A stretch of 64,000 nt of DNA, from assembly GCF_045862785.1 (NCBI RefSeq), contig NZ_BQXO01000004.1:1-64000 (forward strand), written 5' to 3'. Shown piece after piece: positions 45,691-54,431 of the stretch (positions within the stretch are counted from its first letter, which is position 1; each line of letters opens with the position of its first letter). Origin of the DNA: Furfurilactobacillus curtus. GTDB lineage: Bacteria > Bacillota > Bacilli > Lactobacillales > Lactobacillaceae. The position numbers and the translations under genes were made by a program. The notes under the pieces are model-generated. The model had not been told where the DNA came from and made no database searches. It saw only the letters and a program-made list of their open reading frames with translations.

Positions 45691-46116
45691 CTAGTTACTA
45701 GCCTTAAAAATGTACCACTTACTAAAGAAGTAGTTGGTCACGATAACTAGCACTTGGTCGATTAATTTCACGACGATTTCATTACCGTGAATTAAACTAA
45801 TCCCGACATACATAATCAAAACATCGAGAATTAAAGTCAAGCCACGAAAAAAGAAGAAAGAACCGACTTCGCGGACGATCTCCCGAAAGCCATGGGTATG
45901 TGATGCGAAAACCCACAATTTATTGGTAATATACGCGAACAAAACAGATAAAAACCAAGCAATAATATTAGCAACTTGATAATTCCAATGCCAGTACGTC
46001 GCTAAAACAACAAAAGTCGCAATATTGACTACAGTCGTAAAACCGCCAAAAACTAAATAGGCAATTACCGATTGATATCGTTTGAACAGGCTGACGCCCC
46101 ACTGCCATAACTTCAT
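45691..46116 (-). CDS. GtrA family membrane protein (first copy)
   Basis: 141 residues, four helices, GtrA/DPMS-like family: FGGFTTVVNIATFVVL, ITNKLWVFASHT and TNYFFSKWYIFK. Members move polyprenyl-phosphate sugars across the membrane or assist that step in LTA or wall glycosylation. Divergent from a paralogue at 46271. Ribosome site weak (TTGGATG). Confidence 0.88.
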   Translation of the reverse strand: MKLWQWGVSLFKRYQSVIAYLVFGGFTTVVNIATFVVLATYWHWNYQVANIIAWFLSVLFAYITNKLWVFASHTHGFREIVREVGSFFFFRGLTLILDVLIMYVGISLIHGNEIVVKLIDQVLVIVTNYFFSKWYIFKASN

Positions 46117-46270
46117 TTTTCTACATCCAATCTTTTAGAATACCTCTGCCATAATACAGCATCTGACTGACAAAAATGTTGGAAACGCCAGACTCATCAA
46201 AAAAATTTATTAAATTCCCAGAATAAACATGCTATATTAATGGGCATTGATAAATGAAAGGAGCAAGTCG

Positions 46271-46678
46271 ATGGTTGATTGGCTGAGGCAACATCAATCC
46301 ACAATTGAATATGTCGTCTGGGGCACATGTGCATTTTTAATCAATTTATCGGTGTTTACCGTTCTCGATGTGTGGACGCCCATGAATTATCAAATTGCCA
46401 ATGCAATCGGCTGGTTTCTGGCCACTACTTTCGCTTTCTTTACCAACAAATTATGGGTCTTTTCGACACATGCCACAACTATCAACCAACTGTTTCGCGA
46501 AACCTTCTCCTTTTATTTTTTCCGCGCCCTCACGTTGGTCTTAGATATCATCATTTTATTTATCGGAATTTCCCTATTTAAAGGCAACGACGTGGTAGTT
46601 AAATTGATTGATCAAGGACTGACCAATATTGCCAATTACTTTTTCTCCCGTTGGTATATTTTTAAAAGCGTTAATTAG
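46271..46678 (+). CDS. GtrA family membrane protein (second copy)
   Basis: 135 residues, four helices; VVWGTCAFLINLSVFTVL, FFTNKLWVFSTHA, ANYFFSRWYIFK. More than half of the residues match the divergent paralogue. The start is the ATG at 46271 after AAAGGAG; an in-frame start at 46247 has no site. A possible extended -10 (TGC-TATATT) lies just upstream. Confidence 0.88.
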   Translation: MVDWLRQHQSTIEYVVWGTCAFLINLSVFTVLDVWTPMNYQIANAIGWFLATTFAFFTNKLWVFSTHATTINQLFRETFSFYFFRALTLVLDIIILFIGISLFKGNDVVVKLIDQGLTNIANYFFSRWYIFKSVN

Positions 46679-46715
46679 CCTGGTCGAATTAAACGAGCGA
46701 CCTAAATAAGCACTT

Positions 46716-46747
46716 AAAAACCGTCGCATTTTTATGCGACGGTTTTT
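46716..46747. terminator. Bidirectional terminator between the GtrA and YihY genes
   Basis: Arms AAAAACCGTCGCAT and ATGCGACGGTTTTT, between convergent genes. Confidence 0.88.
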
Positions 46748-47648
46748 AACTTTCATGTCTAATTAGACGTTTCACTTGGTGCGTCAACCAGCGCCAACCA
46801 CGGGTAAACCAATGTAGTGACTGTCGACTCTCGATAATTTCACCACCGAAGAATTCTTGCAACGTGGCGTTAATGACCGAACCCGTTAAAATAACGATAC
46901 CAGAGAAATCAAGCCAAATCATGATGACGATGACAGATCCTACAGTTTTGTATGTCGTCACTGAACGAGCAAAGTAATCCACATACAGTGAAAATAATTG
47001 CGAAAGCAAAAGCCAAAAAACAGTTGCAATTGCCGCACCAAACCAGACATACCGCCATTTTAGTCGCGCATTCGGGAGAAAATAATACATCAAGAGCAAT
47101 AAAAGAAATAACAAGCCTGCTGTTACAGGCCACTTTAGCGAACTCACCACATCAAAGACATCTTGACCCAGATGAAGAATGGGTGTCAACTGACGCACAA
47201 TTAATTGGCTCAACGTGAAGAATAAAATAATAATTGCCATAATCACGATCATTAATAGCATCCATAGAAAAGAAAAAAAGCGATTGCTGATCGCACTTTG
47301 ATTTTCCGCAACACCATAGGCTTGATTAATCGTTCGTTGAAATGCGGCCACAACTTGACTCGTCGACCACAATGCCACGACGGCCCCGATTGAAACCAGC
47401 CCCCCACTACCACGCTGCAAAAAAGACAAAATTGCTGGTGCTAGGGTTTGATAAATGTCCGCTGGTACGGCCGTTTGTAAATAGGTAAGCACTGTTTTGG
47501 CATTGATACCTAAGATCGGCAATAAATTACCAATGACGATAACCGCGGGGAAAATTGAAAGTAGCGAATACCAAGCCAAAATAACAGCAGAGTTACTGAC
47601 TTGCGCAGCGGTAAAGCGCTTGATAAAGATTTGAATAAACCGTTTCAC
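46746..47648 (-). CDS. YihY/BrkB family membrane protein
   Basis: 300 residues, six to seven helices. YSLLSIFPAVIVIGNLLPILG, GAVVALWSTSQVVAAFQRTINQAYG and IMIWLDFSGIVILTGSVINATL are family signatures. Older annotations call these ribonuclease BN, which is not supported for this family; the role is unknown. Starts at the GTG at 47648 after GGGGGA. Confidence 0.9.
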   Translation of the reverse strand: MKRFIQIFIKRFTAAQVSNSAVILAWYSLLSIFPAVIVIGNLLPILGINAKTVLTYLQTAVPADIYQTLAPAILSFLQRGSGGLVSIGAVVALWSTSQVVAAFQRTINQAYGVAENQSAISNRFFSFLWMLLMIVIMAIIILFFTLSQLIVRQLTPILHLGQDVFDVVSSLKWPVTAGLLFLLLLLMYYFLPNARLKWRYVWFGAAIATVFWLLLSQLFSLYVDYFARSVTTYKTVGSVIVIMIWLDFSGIVILTGSVINATLQEFFGGEIIESRQSLHWFTRGWRWLTHQVKRLIRHES

Positions 47649-47784
47649 CTAAGCGTCCCCCATTTCTTAACAACTCCATTATTGCTGAAAAGGCGTTTTC
47701 TCGCAATAATTTTACCTAACCCACCTACCCAAACCAGGTTAACGCTGGCTGTACGTTAAAATTCATGTCTTACAGATGTATCTA

Positions 47785-48405
47785 TTAGACTTGCCAGCCC
47801 ATTGTCGTCCAATCCTGGTCACGTTTGCGGCTTTTTGAAAGATATGGATTTCCAGCGACAAAGAAGCGTAACTCACGGTCGTGCCAACTTCCCTGGCTAA
47901 CTCCGATCCGTGGAGACTGCGCGATGGCGACGGGCTTTTTTCGAGGTTGCAATAAAAATGGTGTTGCTGGTAACGCTAATTCATTCCACCTCAAATCAGT
48001 GATTCCCAGTGCAGCAGTGAGTTTGGCTGGCCCATTAGTTAATTCGACGCCAATTTTGGTGCGATTTTGCATCATTAGATCGACGCCCAACGTTGGTTGC
48101 AGCGCCCGAATCAAAATTCCTTGTGGTACGCCTGCCGGCTGACAAATCAAATTCATCAAGATTAACCCACGCATCCTGTAAAAATATAGCGTCCCGGGCG
48201 CGCCGAACAGTGCGCGGTTTGCCTGAGTCTGTCGATGACCAAATGCGTGAGCAGCCGTATCCTCATCACCCAGGTAAGCTTCTGCCTCCACGATTAAGCC
48301 GCCCACATTACCATCCTGACTACGGAAGATCAATTCCGTTCCTAGAAGAGCTTTTACAATTTGGTCGGTGGGTCGACCGGAAAAAAAGGCTGCCGTCAAT
48401 GGCAT
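47785..48405 (-). CDS. DNA-3-methyladenine glycosylase (Mpg/AAG family)
   Basis: 206 residues. Removes alkylated and deaminated purines in base excision repair. Catalytic Glu in GLIVEAEAYLG, followed by DTAAHAFGHRQTQANRALF, YFYRMRGLILMNLICQP and the NGPAKLTAALGI motif. The start is the ATG at 48405 after AAAGGGGA; an upstream start at 48423 overlaps this site. Confidence 0.95.
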   Translation of the reverse strand: MPLTAAFFSGRPTDQIVKALLGTELIFRSQDGNVGGLIVEAEAYLGDEDTAAHAFGHRQTQANRALFGAPGTLYFYRMRGLILMNLICQPAGVPQGILIRALQPTLGVDLMMQNRTKIGVELTNGPAKLTAALGITDLRWNELALPATPFLLQPRKKPVAIAQSPRIGVSQGSWHDRELRFFVAGNPYLSKSRKRDQDWTTMGWQV

Positions 48406-48518
48406 GCTCGCATCCCCTTTCAAACGCTCGTTACATTAATTCTAGCGCACCTTAGAAACCGAGCCAATGAGAAATCGCTCAATTATGTAGGAGCAAGGCG
48501 GCTTTAATTATTGAAATC

Positions 48519-48599
48519 AAAAAAGCACGACCTGAGCCGCTTTGCACTAGGCTCTGTCACCTTGACAGGGCCTAGTGCATGACAATCAGGTCGTACTTT
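48519..48599 (-). terminator. Branched hairpin, probable terminator of the MarR gene
   Basis: Outer arms on the minus strand AGTACGACCTGA / TCAGGTCGTGCT followed by six T; inside is a second long stem TGCACTAGGC / GCCTAGTGCA capped by CTGTCA / TGACAG. Larger than an ordinary terminator. Confidence 0.7.
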
Positions 48600-48636
48600 A
48601 TTTACTGACGTTCATTTAAATCTTAATCAGTTCAAC

Positions 48637-49206
48637 TTACTGCCAACTACCAAAAAAACGTGGCCGCTCACCCATGTGGTGTCGACGAGGGCCGTCAAAG
48701 TTAGCATGTCCGCCATGCCGATGTGGCCCACCAAATGGTGGAAAATCTGGGGCCTCATCGAAGTTGCTTAATTTGTCCTTTATCGAATCATCAAGCTTGG
48801 CTAACAAGGTTTGTAACTGCGTGATTTCGTCGTCATCGAGTCCTTCAAACAAATCAGTCAGATAGGCATCAGCCGCAGCTTCACGTTCCTTGATGATTGC
48901 GGCGCCAGCTTCCGTCAGAATGACATGCGTAATTCGCTTGTCATCGTCATCAACTTGCCGCTCAATCAAACCACGATTCGCTAGTTTGCTCAGCATTTCT
49001 GATAGTGAAGATGGCCGAATATCCAATAGCTCAGCCAATTCACTTTGGGTCACATTCTCGTGATCGGCAATCAATTTAAGCAGGCGTCCGCGGCCAAATC
49101 CGTGATGGTGACCATGCTCGTCACGTCGCTTGGCGAAGCCGTAACGCTGCATCTGCTTCATCACGTCCATCATTGTTCGAAATAAATCATCATTATTTGT
49201 TGTCAT
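48637..49206 (-). CDS. MarR family transcriptional regulator with His-rich tail
   Basis: 189 residues. Winged-helix domain: LLKLIADHENVTQSELAELLDIRPSSLSEMLSKLANRGLIER, with wing DDDDKRITHVILTEAG. N-terminal KRRDEHGHHHGFGRGR and C-terminal GPHRHGGHANFDGPRRHH are His-rich and could bind metal (inference). Likely represses its own promoter through two palindromes (next entries). No transporter is beside it, so its regulon is elsewhere or the regulator is solitary. Confidence 0.92.
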   Translation of the reverse strand: MTTNNDDLFRTMMDVMKQMQRYGFAKRRDEHGHHHGFGRGRLLKLIADHENVTQSELAELLDIRPSSLSEMLSKLANRGLIERQVDDDDKRITHVILTEAGAAIIKEREAAADAYLTDLFEGLDDDEITQLQTLLAKLDDSIKDKLSNFDEAPDFPPFGGPHRHGGHANFDGPRRHHMGERPRFFGSWQ

Positions 49207-49230
49207 GTATTTCCTCCATTTTAGGGTTAA

Positions 49231-49242
49231 TTAGGTACCTAA
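49231..49242. promoter_or_regulatory. MarR-type operator, downstream site
   Basis: Perfect 12-base palindrome TTAGGTACCTAA just after the -10 box of the MarR gene promoter, close to the expected transcription start. Confidence 0.7.
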
Positions 49243-49250
49243 TGATGTCT

Positions 49251-49278
49251 ATTATATAGGCGCCTAAGTATTTGTCAA
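49251..49278 (-). promoter_or_regulatory. Promoter of the MarR gene
   Basis: Minus-strand consensus -35 TTGACA (49278-49273) and -10 TATAAT (49256-49251), 16-base spacer. A strong promoter, as expected if it is held down by a repressor. Confidence 0.88.
49257..49266. promoter_or_regulatory. MarR-type operator in the promoter spacer
   Basis: Palindrome TAGGCGCCTA fills the spacer between -35 and -10. Same TAGG-N2-CCTA arms as the downstream site, with centres 25 bases apart. Confidence 0.7.
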
Positions 49279-49382
49279 TTGATTTGCTCAACTGGCTGCT
49301 TGTACCTTAATAAACGCGAAAAATTACCGATCTGCGCTTATTTTGTGCTACGCTACTACTAAAATGTGTGAGGTCAATGATC

Positions 49383-50189
49383 ATGACAAACGAATTTCCG
49401 CAAGCGGTTACCATTGCCGGTTCTGACTCAGATGGCAGTGCCGGCATGCAAGCCGATTTAAATACTTTTTTCACTCGCCACGTCTATGGTATGTCGATTG
49501 TGACTGCTTGTGTAGCCGGCAATTCTTTTGGTATTCAAGACGCCACGGCAATGCCAAAACCTTTTATTGAACAAGAGTTCAAATCCTTGGCAGCTGATTT
49601 CCATATTCGGGCCGCGAAGACAGGCATGTTAGCCGATGCAGCCTTAATTGACACGGTGGTCGAAAACTATCAAAAAGTTGATTTTGGACCATTAGTAGTT
49701 GATCCAGTGATTGTCACCAAGCATGGCGCGATGTTGTTGGAAACAGACGCTTTTACCACGTTGCGCCAGCATTTACTTCCATTGGCAACCGTCGTCACTC
49801 CCAATTTTTATGAGGCACAAAAACTAACGGAACAACCGATTCACACGGATGAAGACATGGTGACCGCAGCTAAACATCTACAACGCATGGGCGCCAAAAA
49901 CGTTGTGATCAAAGGTCAACATCATGATGAAAGCCAGACTCAAGTTCGTGATTGTGTCCTCCTAGAAAGCGGCGAAATCATGTGGTTATCAGCGCCATAT
50001 GTCCACACTGATCGGGTGAACGGAACCGGTGATTCACTATCTGCCTGCATCACGGCTGAAATTGCCAAGGGGCAATCCATCAAAGCGGCGATCATTCTCG
50101 CCAAAAAATATGTTAACGTCTGCATCGCTAATGAAATTGCAGTTGGCCACAAATTTGGTCCGATCAATCATTGGGCCTTCCAAGATTAA
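49383..50189 (+). CDS. Pyridoxine / hydroxymethylpyrimidine kinase (ThiD/PdxK family)
   Basis: 268 residues of the ribokinase-like fold. Substrate motif TIAGSDSDGSAGMQADLNTF is ThiD/PdxK2-like; AAKTGML and VDPVIVTKHG follow, and NGTGDSLSACI carries the catalytic Asp. Sequence alone does not separate pyridoxal kinase from HMP kinase. No thiamine genes are adjacent. The start is the ATG at 49383 after TGAGGT; GTG at 49368 is upstream of that. Confidence 0.88.
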   Translation: MTNEFPQAVTIAGSDSDGSAGMQADLNTFFTRHVYGMSIVTACVAGNSFGIQDATAMPKPFIEQEFKSLAADFHIRAAKTGMLADAALIDTVVENYQKVDFGPLVVDPVIVTKHGAMLLETDAFTTLRQHLLPLATVVTPNFYEAQKLTEQPIHTDEDMVTAAKHLQRMGAKNVVIKGQHHDESQTQVRDCVLLESGEIMWLSAPYVHTDRVNGTGDSLSACITAEIAKGQSIKAAIILAKKYVNVCIANEIAVGHKFGPINHWAFQD

Positions 50190-50296
50190 TCAGGGATAAG
50201 GCCGCCCACTTTTGGATTGCTTAGGCTTAGAAATGATATTTAATGTCCACCTTTATCCACAGCTCATCTTGTCACTGCAAACGCAGTGACATCAGC

Positions 50297-50590
50297 TTAA
50301 TTTAATAAATCAAGTAATTCTTGTCGGGCGCGTTTGGCGGGCACGATAAAGACCGGGAAATCCGTTTCATTCCACTCAATGCGTGGTTCTGATCTGACGA
50401 ACTCAATCATCCCCATTTGCATGGCCTTAATTAAAACGCTCATCGTTTGCCGCGATGAAAAAGCCGGCTCGCCAAGGCGCACTAAATAAGCGATTGACCG
50501 CGCGTGATCGTTCTTCAACACTTTCTTAGGCTTTCCATTACGGTCAATCACCGCAATCAAATTATCAACTAACGCTATCTTGTCATCCAT
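50297..50590 (-). CDS. Hypothetical 97-residue protein
   Basis: Not recognised. Soluble, no signal peptide. ATG after GGGTGG. Middle part FSSRQTMSVLIKAMQMGMIEFVRSEPRIEWNE looks like a compact alpha/beta protein. A hairpin TGTCACTGC / GCAGTGACA at about 50270-50292 lies at its 3' end. Function cannot be stated. Confidence 0.6.
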   Translation of the reverse strand: MDDKIALVDNLIAVIDRNGKPKKVLKNDHARSIAYLVRLGEPAFSSRQTMSVLIKAMQMGMIEFVRSEPRIEWNETDFPVFIVPAKRARQELLDLLN

Positions 50591-50750
50591 CGCTTTGTTC
50601 CACCCTTTGTCTTCACATTCACTACCTCTTGACTCAATTTTACGACAAACGGTTGGAATTAATCGAATAAACTTTTATCTAAACGGGCAAAATCAGGCTA
50701 TTGGGTAAATAACCAGTTAGTGATCACTATGTTTCGTACATTTTGAGCCC

Positions 50751-50776
50751 AAAAAAGGCCGCTTTTCAGCGACCTT
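50751..50776 (-). terminator. Terminator after tRNA-Arg
   Basis: Minus-strand stem AGGTCGCT-GAAA-AGCGGCCT followed by six T, 38 bases past the tRNA 3' end. Confidence 0.82.
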
Positions 50777-50813
50777 AACCAGTGTCATGAAAATATCCAT
50801 CTATCCAGATATA

Positions 50814-50886
50814 TGACCCCACCCAGACTCGAACTGGGAGCAGCCGCTTAGGAGGCGGCAGTTTTATCCAGTTAAACTATAGGGTC
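50814..50886 (-). tRNA. tRNA-Arg (anticodon CCU)
   Basis: 73 bases on the minus strand. Acceptor stem GACCCTA / TGGGGTC, anticodon stem GCCGC / GCGGC with loop CTCCTAA giving anticodon CCT (reads AGG), T arm CCCAG-TTCGAGT-CTGGG, discriminator A. CCA is not encoded. Reads the rare Arg codon AGG. Confidence 0.95.
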
Positions 50887-50914
50887 AAAACAGCCGATCA
50901 AATCTTTGATCGGC
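50887..50914 (-). terminator. Terminator of the helicase-tautomerase unit
   Basis: Minus-strand stem AGCCGATCAAA / TTTGATCGGCT followed by GTTTTG, between the tautomerase gene and the tRNA. Confidence 0.65.
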
Positions 50915-50926
50915 TTTTAGTATACA

Positions 50927-51310
50927 CTAATTCAAAAATTGTGCCTCACCATTACCAAAACTCCAGTCAGGACTGCCATTTTCTGAAATAACCACCATCA
51001 CATCATTAGGTTGTGTGCCAGCAGTGGCTTGCAATTCAGCAACTAAGTCTTTGTAAAATGCTTGCTTTTGCGCTTCAGTCCGCCCACCGCGCATCGTAAT
51101 TTGAATCATCACGAATCGTTCCGTTCGTTCAATGCCAAAACCAGTATCTTCAATGATCATTTCTTCAGGTTCATGTTGCGTCACAATTTGATAGCGATCA
51201 CGTTCTGGGACACCAAAATCTCGAACTAAAATTTTGTGTTCCGCATCCAATAAAGCCTTTAATTCCGCTGCGGTGCGCCCCTTTTGGACGTCAAATTTCA
51301 CTAGTGGCAT
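50927..51310 (-). CDS. Tautomerase family protein
   Basis: 127 residues. Pro2 (MPLVKFDVQKG) is the catalytic base position of the tautomerase/MIF superfamily; longer than 4-oxalocrotonate tautomerase, matching the two-repeat tautomerase_2 type with a second block FVMIQITMRGGRTEAQKQAFY. Substrate unknown. Its CAGGAGG ribosome site lies in the last codons of the helicase gene, so the two are coupled. Confidence 0.85.
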   Translation of the reverse strand: MPLVKFDVQKGRTAAELKALLDAEHKILVRDFGVPERDRYQIVTQHEPEEMIIEDTGFGIERTERFVMIQITMRGGRTEAQKQAFYKDLVAELQATAGTQPNDVMVVISENGSPDWSFGNGEAQFLN

Positions 51311-51312
51311 GG

Positions 51313-52659
51313 TTAATCCTCCTGGTTCATACGGTGTTTATGCCGCATACCTTTATTTTTAGAATGTTTATTTTTTTTATGATGGGGTGTTGTCGCCTTA
51401 GTGGATTGCATAGGCTGCCCTTCTTGCCGACTTTTTACTGGCTTGACCTTATGGGACGTTGGTTGAACACCTTGTTGCTTTTCTGGCTTAGCTGGTTGCT
51501 CTATCCCAACTGGCCGATCCTGTGAACGCGTACGCTCGCTAGTTGGTCGGTGATCCACAAAAGTGTTTTCAGCGAAGTACAGCGGACTTAACTGATAATC
51601 AGTCGTCTTCAAAGTTTGCTTTAAACGCCGTAAATCATGATCATTGCCAAAATTAATGACTAAACCACTTGCACCCATGCGTCCAGTTCGGCCAACTCGA
51701 TGGGTATATGTCACTGCTGAATCTGGTAAATCAAAGTTAATAACCGCAGGTAGATTCGGAATGTCGAGTCCTCGCGCAGCCACGTCGGTTGTAAGTAAGA
51801 ACTTCACCTTGCCTTGGCGGAAGTTGCGCATCGCATCTGCCCGTTGTACCTGACGCTGCTTGCCCGCTAACGAAACAGCCTCCACGTGTTCATGACGTAG
51901 CGTTGCTGCGGCTTTTTCCAAGGTACCCAACTGATTAAAAAAGACTAAAGCTTGAAAACCAGCCACCCGTGAAAATCGCCGTAACATCATTGCCCGTAAA
52001 TTAGCCGGTAAATCCATCAATCCATGAGTGACATCGCCTTGCGTCCGATCTTGGTCACGAACATCAATGGTGGTAACATCCACACCAAACTCCTGGGTTA
52101 ATTCGTCTAGTGCTGGCGAAGCAGTGGCTGAAAAGAAACTCAATTGCACATCACCGGGTGCTTCACGAATAATATCCTCAACGTCCGTCCGCGTTTCGCC
52201 GACTAATAATTCATCTGCTTCATCGATGACAATACTGACCAATAAATGAAGTTTTAGTCGACGCTCTGAGACAAGGTTAAGCACTCGCCCTGGCGTTCCG
52301 ACGACAATTTCAGGGTTTTGCCTTAGCTTCTCAATTTGACGTTTGACATTGGCACCCCCGGTCAATGCCGTTACTTTTAAACCAATCAGACTAGCCCAAT
52401 CGCGCATTACCGTAGCTGTCTGCTGCGCCAATTCTTGACTGGGCGCCAGAACTAATAACTGGGTACCATCACCCGGTAATAATTTTGCTAATAATGGCAA
52501 GGTAAAAGCGACCGTTTTACCAGAACCAGTAGGGGCTAATCCGACTACGTTCTCTCCGGAAGCTAGGGGAGTTGCTACCGCCGTTTGAATCATTGTTGGT
52601 GCTGAGTAACCCAATTCTTGAAAATGGGTTTCAAACCGTTTATCCATGAACACGCTCAT
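51313..52659 (-). CDS. DEAD-box RNA helicase
   Basis: 448 residues. Motif I APTGSGKT, Ia APSQELAQQ, II VIDEADEL, III FFSATAS, VI YTHRVGRTGRMG. C-terminal 90 residues are basic and low in complexity (HHKKNKHSKNKGMRHKHRMN), likely RNA-binding. Probably ribosome assembly or RNA turnover, as for CshB-like enzymes. Start uncertain: ATG at 52659 or the fourth codon later at 52647; neither has a strong ribosome site. Confidence 0.93.
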   Translation of the reverse strand: MSVFMDKRFETHFQELGYSAPTMIQTAVATPLASGENVVGLAPTGSGKTVAFTLPLLAKLLPGDGTQLLVLAPSQELAQQTATVMRDWASLIGLKVTALTGGANVKRQIEKLRQNPEIVVGTPGRVLNLVSERRLKLHLLVSIVIDEADELLVGETRTDVEDIIREAPGDVQLSFFSATASPALDELTQEFGVDVTTIDVRDQDRTQGDVTHGLMDLPANLRAMMLRRFSRVAGFQALVFFNQLGTLEKAAATLRHEHVEAVSLAGKQRQVQRADAMRNFRQGKVKFLLTTDVAARGLDIPNLPAVINFDLPDSAVTYTHRVGRTGRMGASGLVINFGNDHDLRRLKQTLKTTDYQLSPLYFAENTFVDHRPTSERTRSQDRPVGIEQPAKPEKQQGVQPTSHKVKPVKSRQEGQPMQSTKATTPHHKKNKHSKNKGMRHKHRMNQED

Positions 52660-52672
52660 TTCTATTTATCAA

Positions 52673-53674
52673 TTAATCCTGACTATCGGCTGGAAAGACT
52701 AAACTGGCTTTCCGCCGCAAATCGTAGAGCACACCATTCACAATTTCACTCAAATGGAACCAAGTTTGATAATGGCGCGCATTATCTGGATCTTTAGGGT
52801 TGTTAATTACTTCCGCAAAATCACGAACCTCGGCCAACATCGGGTTGTCATCCGGTTCTTCCGATAACTTTTTTGTTGATCCGTCAGCGGCATGGTAGAT
52901 AACCGAATTCAATTCGGCAGCATTATCCATCACGATAGTATCCTTTAACCCGTAAACTTCCGACGGCAAATAGGAATTCGTGGTTTTACCAAAGTTAAGG
53001 GTGACGTCAAAATTATCATAACCGAAGACGGCAACTCCTTTGCCATCTGCCCCCGTACGAATCGGAGTTGCATAATAGTGTACACGGTTGGGCTTGCCAA
53101 ACCAGGCCACGGCATCATAAACGACGTAAACCCCTAAATCCTGCAGCGCCCCGCCACTATAGGTTGTCGTAAAAACATTTGGATCTTTCCCAGCCAATAC
53201 ATCATCGTAGCGGGACGAATACTTCATGTATGTCAGCATGGCACCATTTAAAGTCTCCATGGCCGCAATCTGTTTACGAATGGCTCGGAAATTTGGTTGA
53301 TGAATCTGCCGCGCTGCTTCAAATAAACGAACATCTGGATGGGCCGCCAGTGCAGCCTTAATCTGAGCAAACTCTTGTGGATTGGACACGAGTGGCTTTT
53401 CCACAATCACTTGCTTATCCGCATTAATCGCCGCTAAGGCTTGCTTAGCATGTAGGCTATTTGGCGAAGCAATATAAATCACCTGCGCGTTGCCATCTCG
53501 TAAAAACTGGTCAAAATCAGTGAATACTTGACCGCCATTTTTATCTGCAAAGGCCTGACCAGTATCTTCGTGACGAGAATACGTACTCGTTAACTGATAT
53601 TCCTCACTAGCAGCAGCGGCTTCGACAAATTGTTGCGTAATCCAATTGGTCCCAACGACACCTAAAGTTAACAT
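52673..53674 (-). CDS. Gfo/Idh/MocA family oxidoreductase
   Basis: 333 residues. NAD(P)-binding N-terminus LGVVGTNWITQQFVEAA, the conserved VEKPLVSNP (Lys in EKP), and the C-terminal substrate domain with SGGALQDLGVYVVYDAV. Acts on an unknown sugar or polyol. The start is the ATG at 53674, eight bases behind GGAGG. Fourteen bases upstream of the helicase start, so probably the first gene of that unit. The stretch 53675-53957 shows no gene. Confidence 0.92.
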   Translation of the reverse strand: MLTLGVVGTNWITQQFVEAAAASEEYQLTSTYSRHEDTGQAFADKNGGQVFTDFDQFLRDGNAQVIYIASPNSLHAKQALAAINADKQVIVEKPLVSNPQEFAQIKAALAAHPDVRLFEAARQIHQPNFRAIRKQIAAMETLNGAMLTYMKYSSRYDDVLAGKDPNVFTTTYSGGALQDLGVYVVYDAVAWFGKPNRVHYYATPIRTGADGKGVAVFGYDNFDVTLNFGKTTNSYLPSEVYGLKDTIVMDNAAELNSVIYHAADGSTKKLSEEPDDNPMLAEVRDFAEVINNPKDPDNARHYQTWFHLSEIVNGVLYDLRRKASLVFPADSQD

Positions 53675-53957
53675 GCGCAAATCCTCCATTTTAAAATGAA
53701 TTTTTTCATGCGGTTACCAGCGACCAAATCCTTATAATTAACGTACTAGTTTTATTTACAAATTAGCACGCGTTCGTCCCTGTTAATGACTCTAGTTTAC
53801 CAATTTTATCAACAAGTTTCAGTAATCAGGTCAGATTGGTTGCAGAAATGTGTTAATTCCATTACGTCAATGGTTTCAATAAGGAAAACTTTTTTAAACG
53901 TGCTATATTTATATTTATTAAGAGAGCATACCAAGCGGGGAAAGAGAGGACGGTTCT

Positions 53958-54368
53958 GTGTCAGTCAAACGAAATCTGACATTGTTCGGAGTATCAGTTA
54001 TTGCAGGCTTAACAGGCGTTTTTACTCGGTCAAGTCGCAAACATACGACCCAACAATCATCATTACCATTATTATATTCTGGCACATGGACCTATTCTGA
54101 TCACGACGATCATCGCATCCATCGGATTCAAATTAACCCAGACCTAAGTTTACACATTGACAACCATAATGAACCGGCCACTGTTGAACAAATCAATACC
54201 CAAGAGTTGGTTTATCTAGACAGCTTTGGCTATCATCTTAAAATTCAAGCTAATGAGCAGCGTCCTGTCGCCCTTTATGATGAAGCAGACAACGCCACAT
54301 ATGTCTTGGTAGCAGCTAAGCCATCGCCTAAGTCATCCCGATCTGAGCCAACTCTGACCGATTCCTAA
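53958..54368 (+). CDS. DUF4828 domain protein
   Basis: 136 residues. N-terminal hydrophobic stretch (LTLFGVSVIAGLTGVF) with a basic stop RSSRKH, then a small beta-rich domain starting LLYSGTWTYSDHDDHRIHRI, as in the DUF4828 family of lactobacilli. Function unknown; probably membrane-anchored. The start is the GTG at 53958 after AGAGGA. Confidence 0.8.
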   Translation: MSVKRNLTLFGVSVIAGLTGVFTRSSRKHTTQQSSLPLLYSGTWTYSDHDDHRIHRIQINPDLSLHIDNHNEPATVEQINTQELVYLDSFGYHLKIQANEQRPVALYDEADNATYVLVAAKPSPKSSRSEPTLTDS

Positions 54369-54390
54369 TTAAAATAACTTTTCTAGATCT

Positions 54391-54423
54391 AAAACGCGAT
54401 CTCAACTGGGATCGCGTTTTTTT
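54391..54423. terminator. Bidirectional terminator between DUF4828 and carboxypeptidase genes
   Basis: Arms AAAACGCGATC and GATCGCGTTTT with trailing T, between convergent genes. Confidence 0.85.
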
Positions 54424-54431
54424 AATGCTAT

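Noticed and set aside
46746..47648. Calling the YihY protein ribonuclease BN
   Set aside because: The name comes from an old misassignment; the protein is a multi-helix membrane protein with no nuclease motif.
53786..54100. Open frame of 104 codons overlapping the DUF4828 gene
   Set aside because: Composition is unnatural and it overlaps a well-supported gene in another frame with its own ribosome site.
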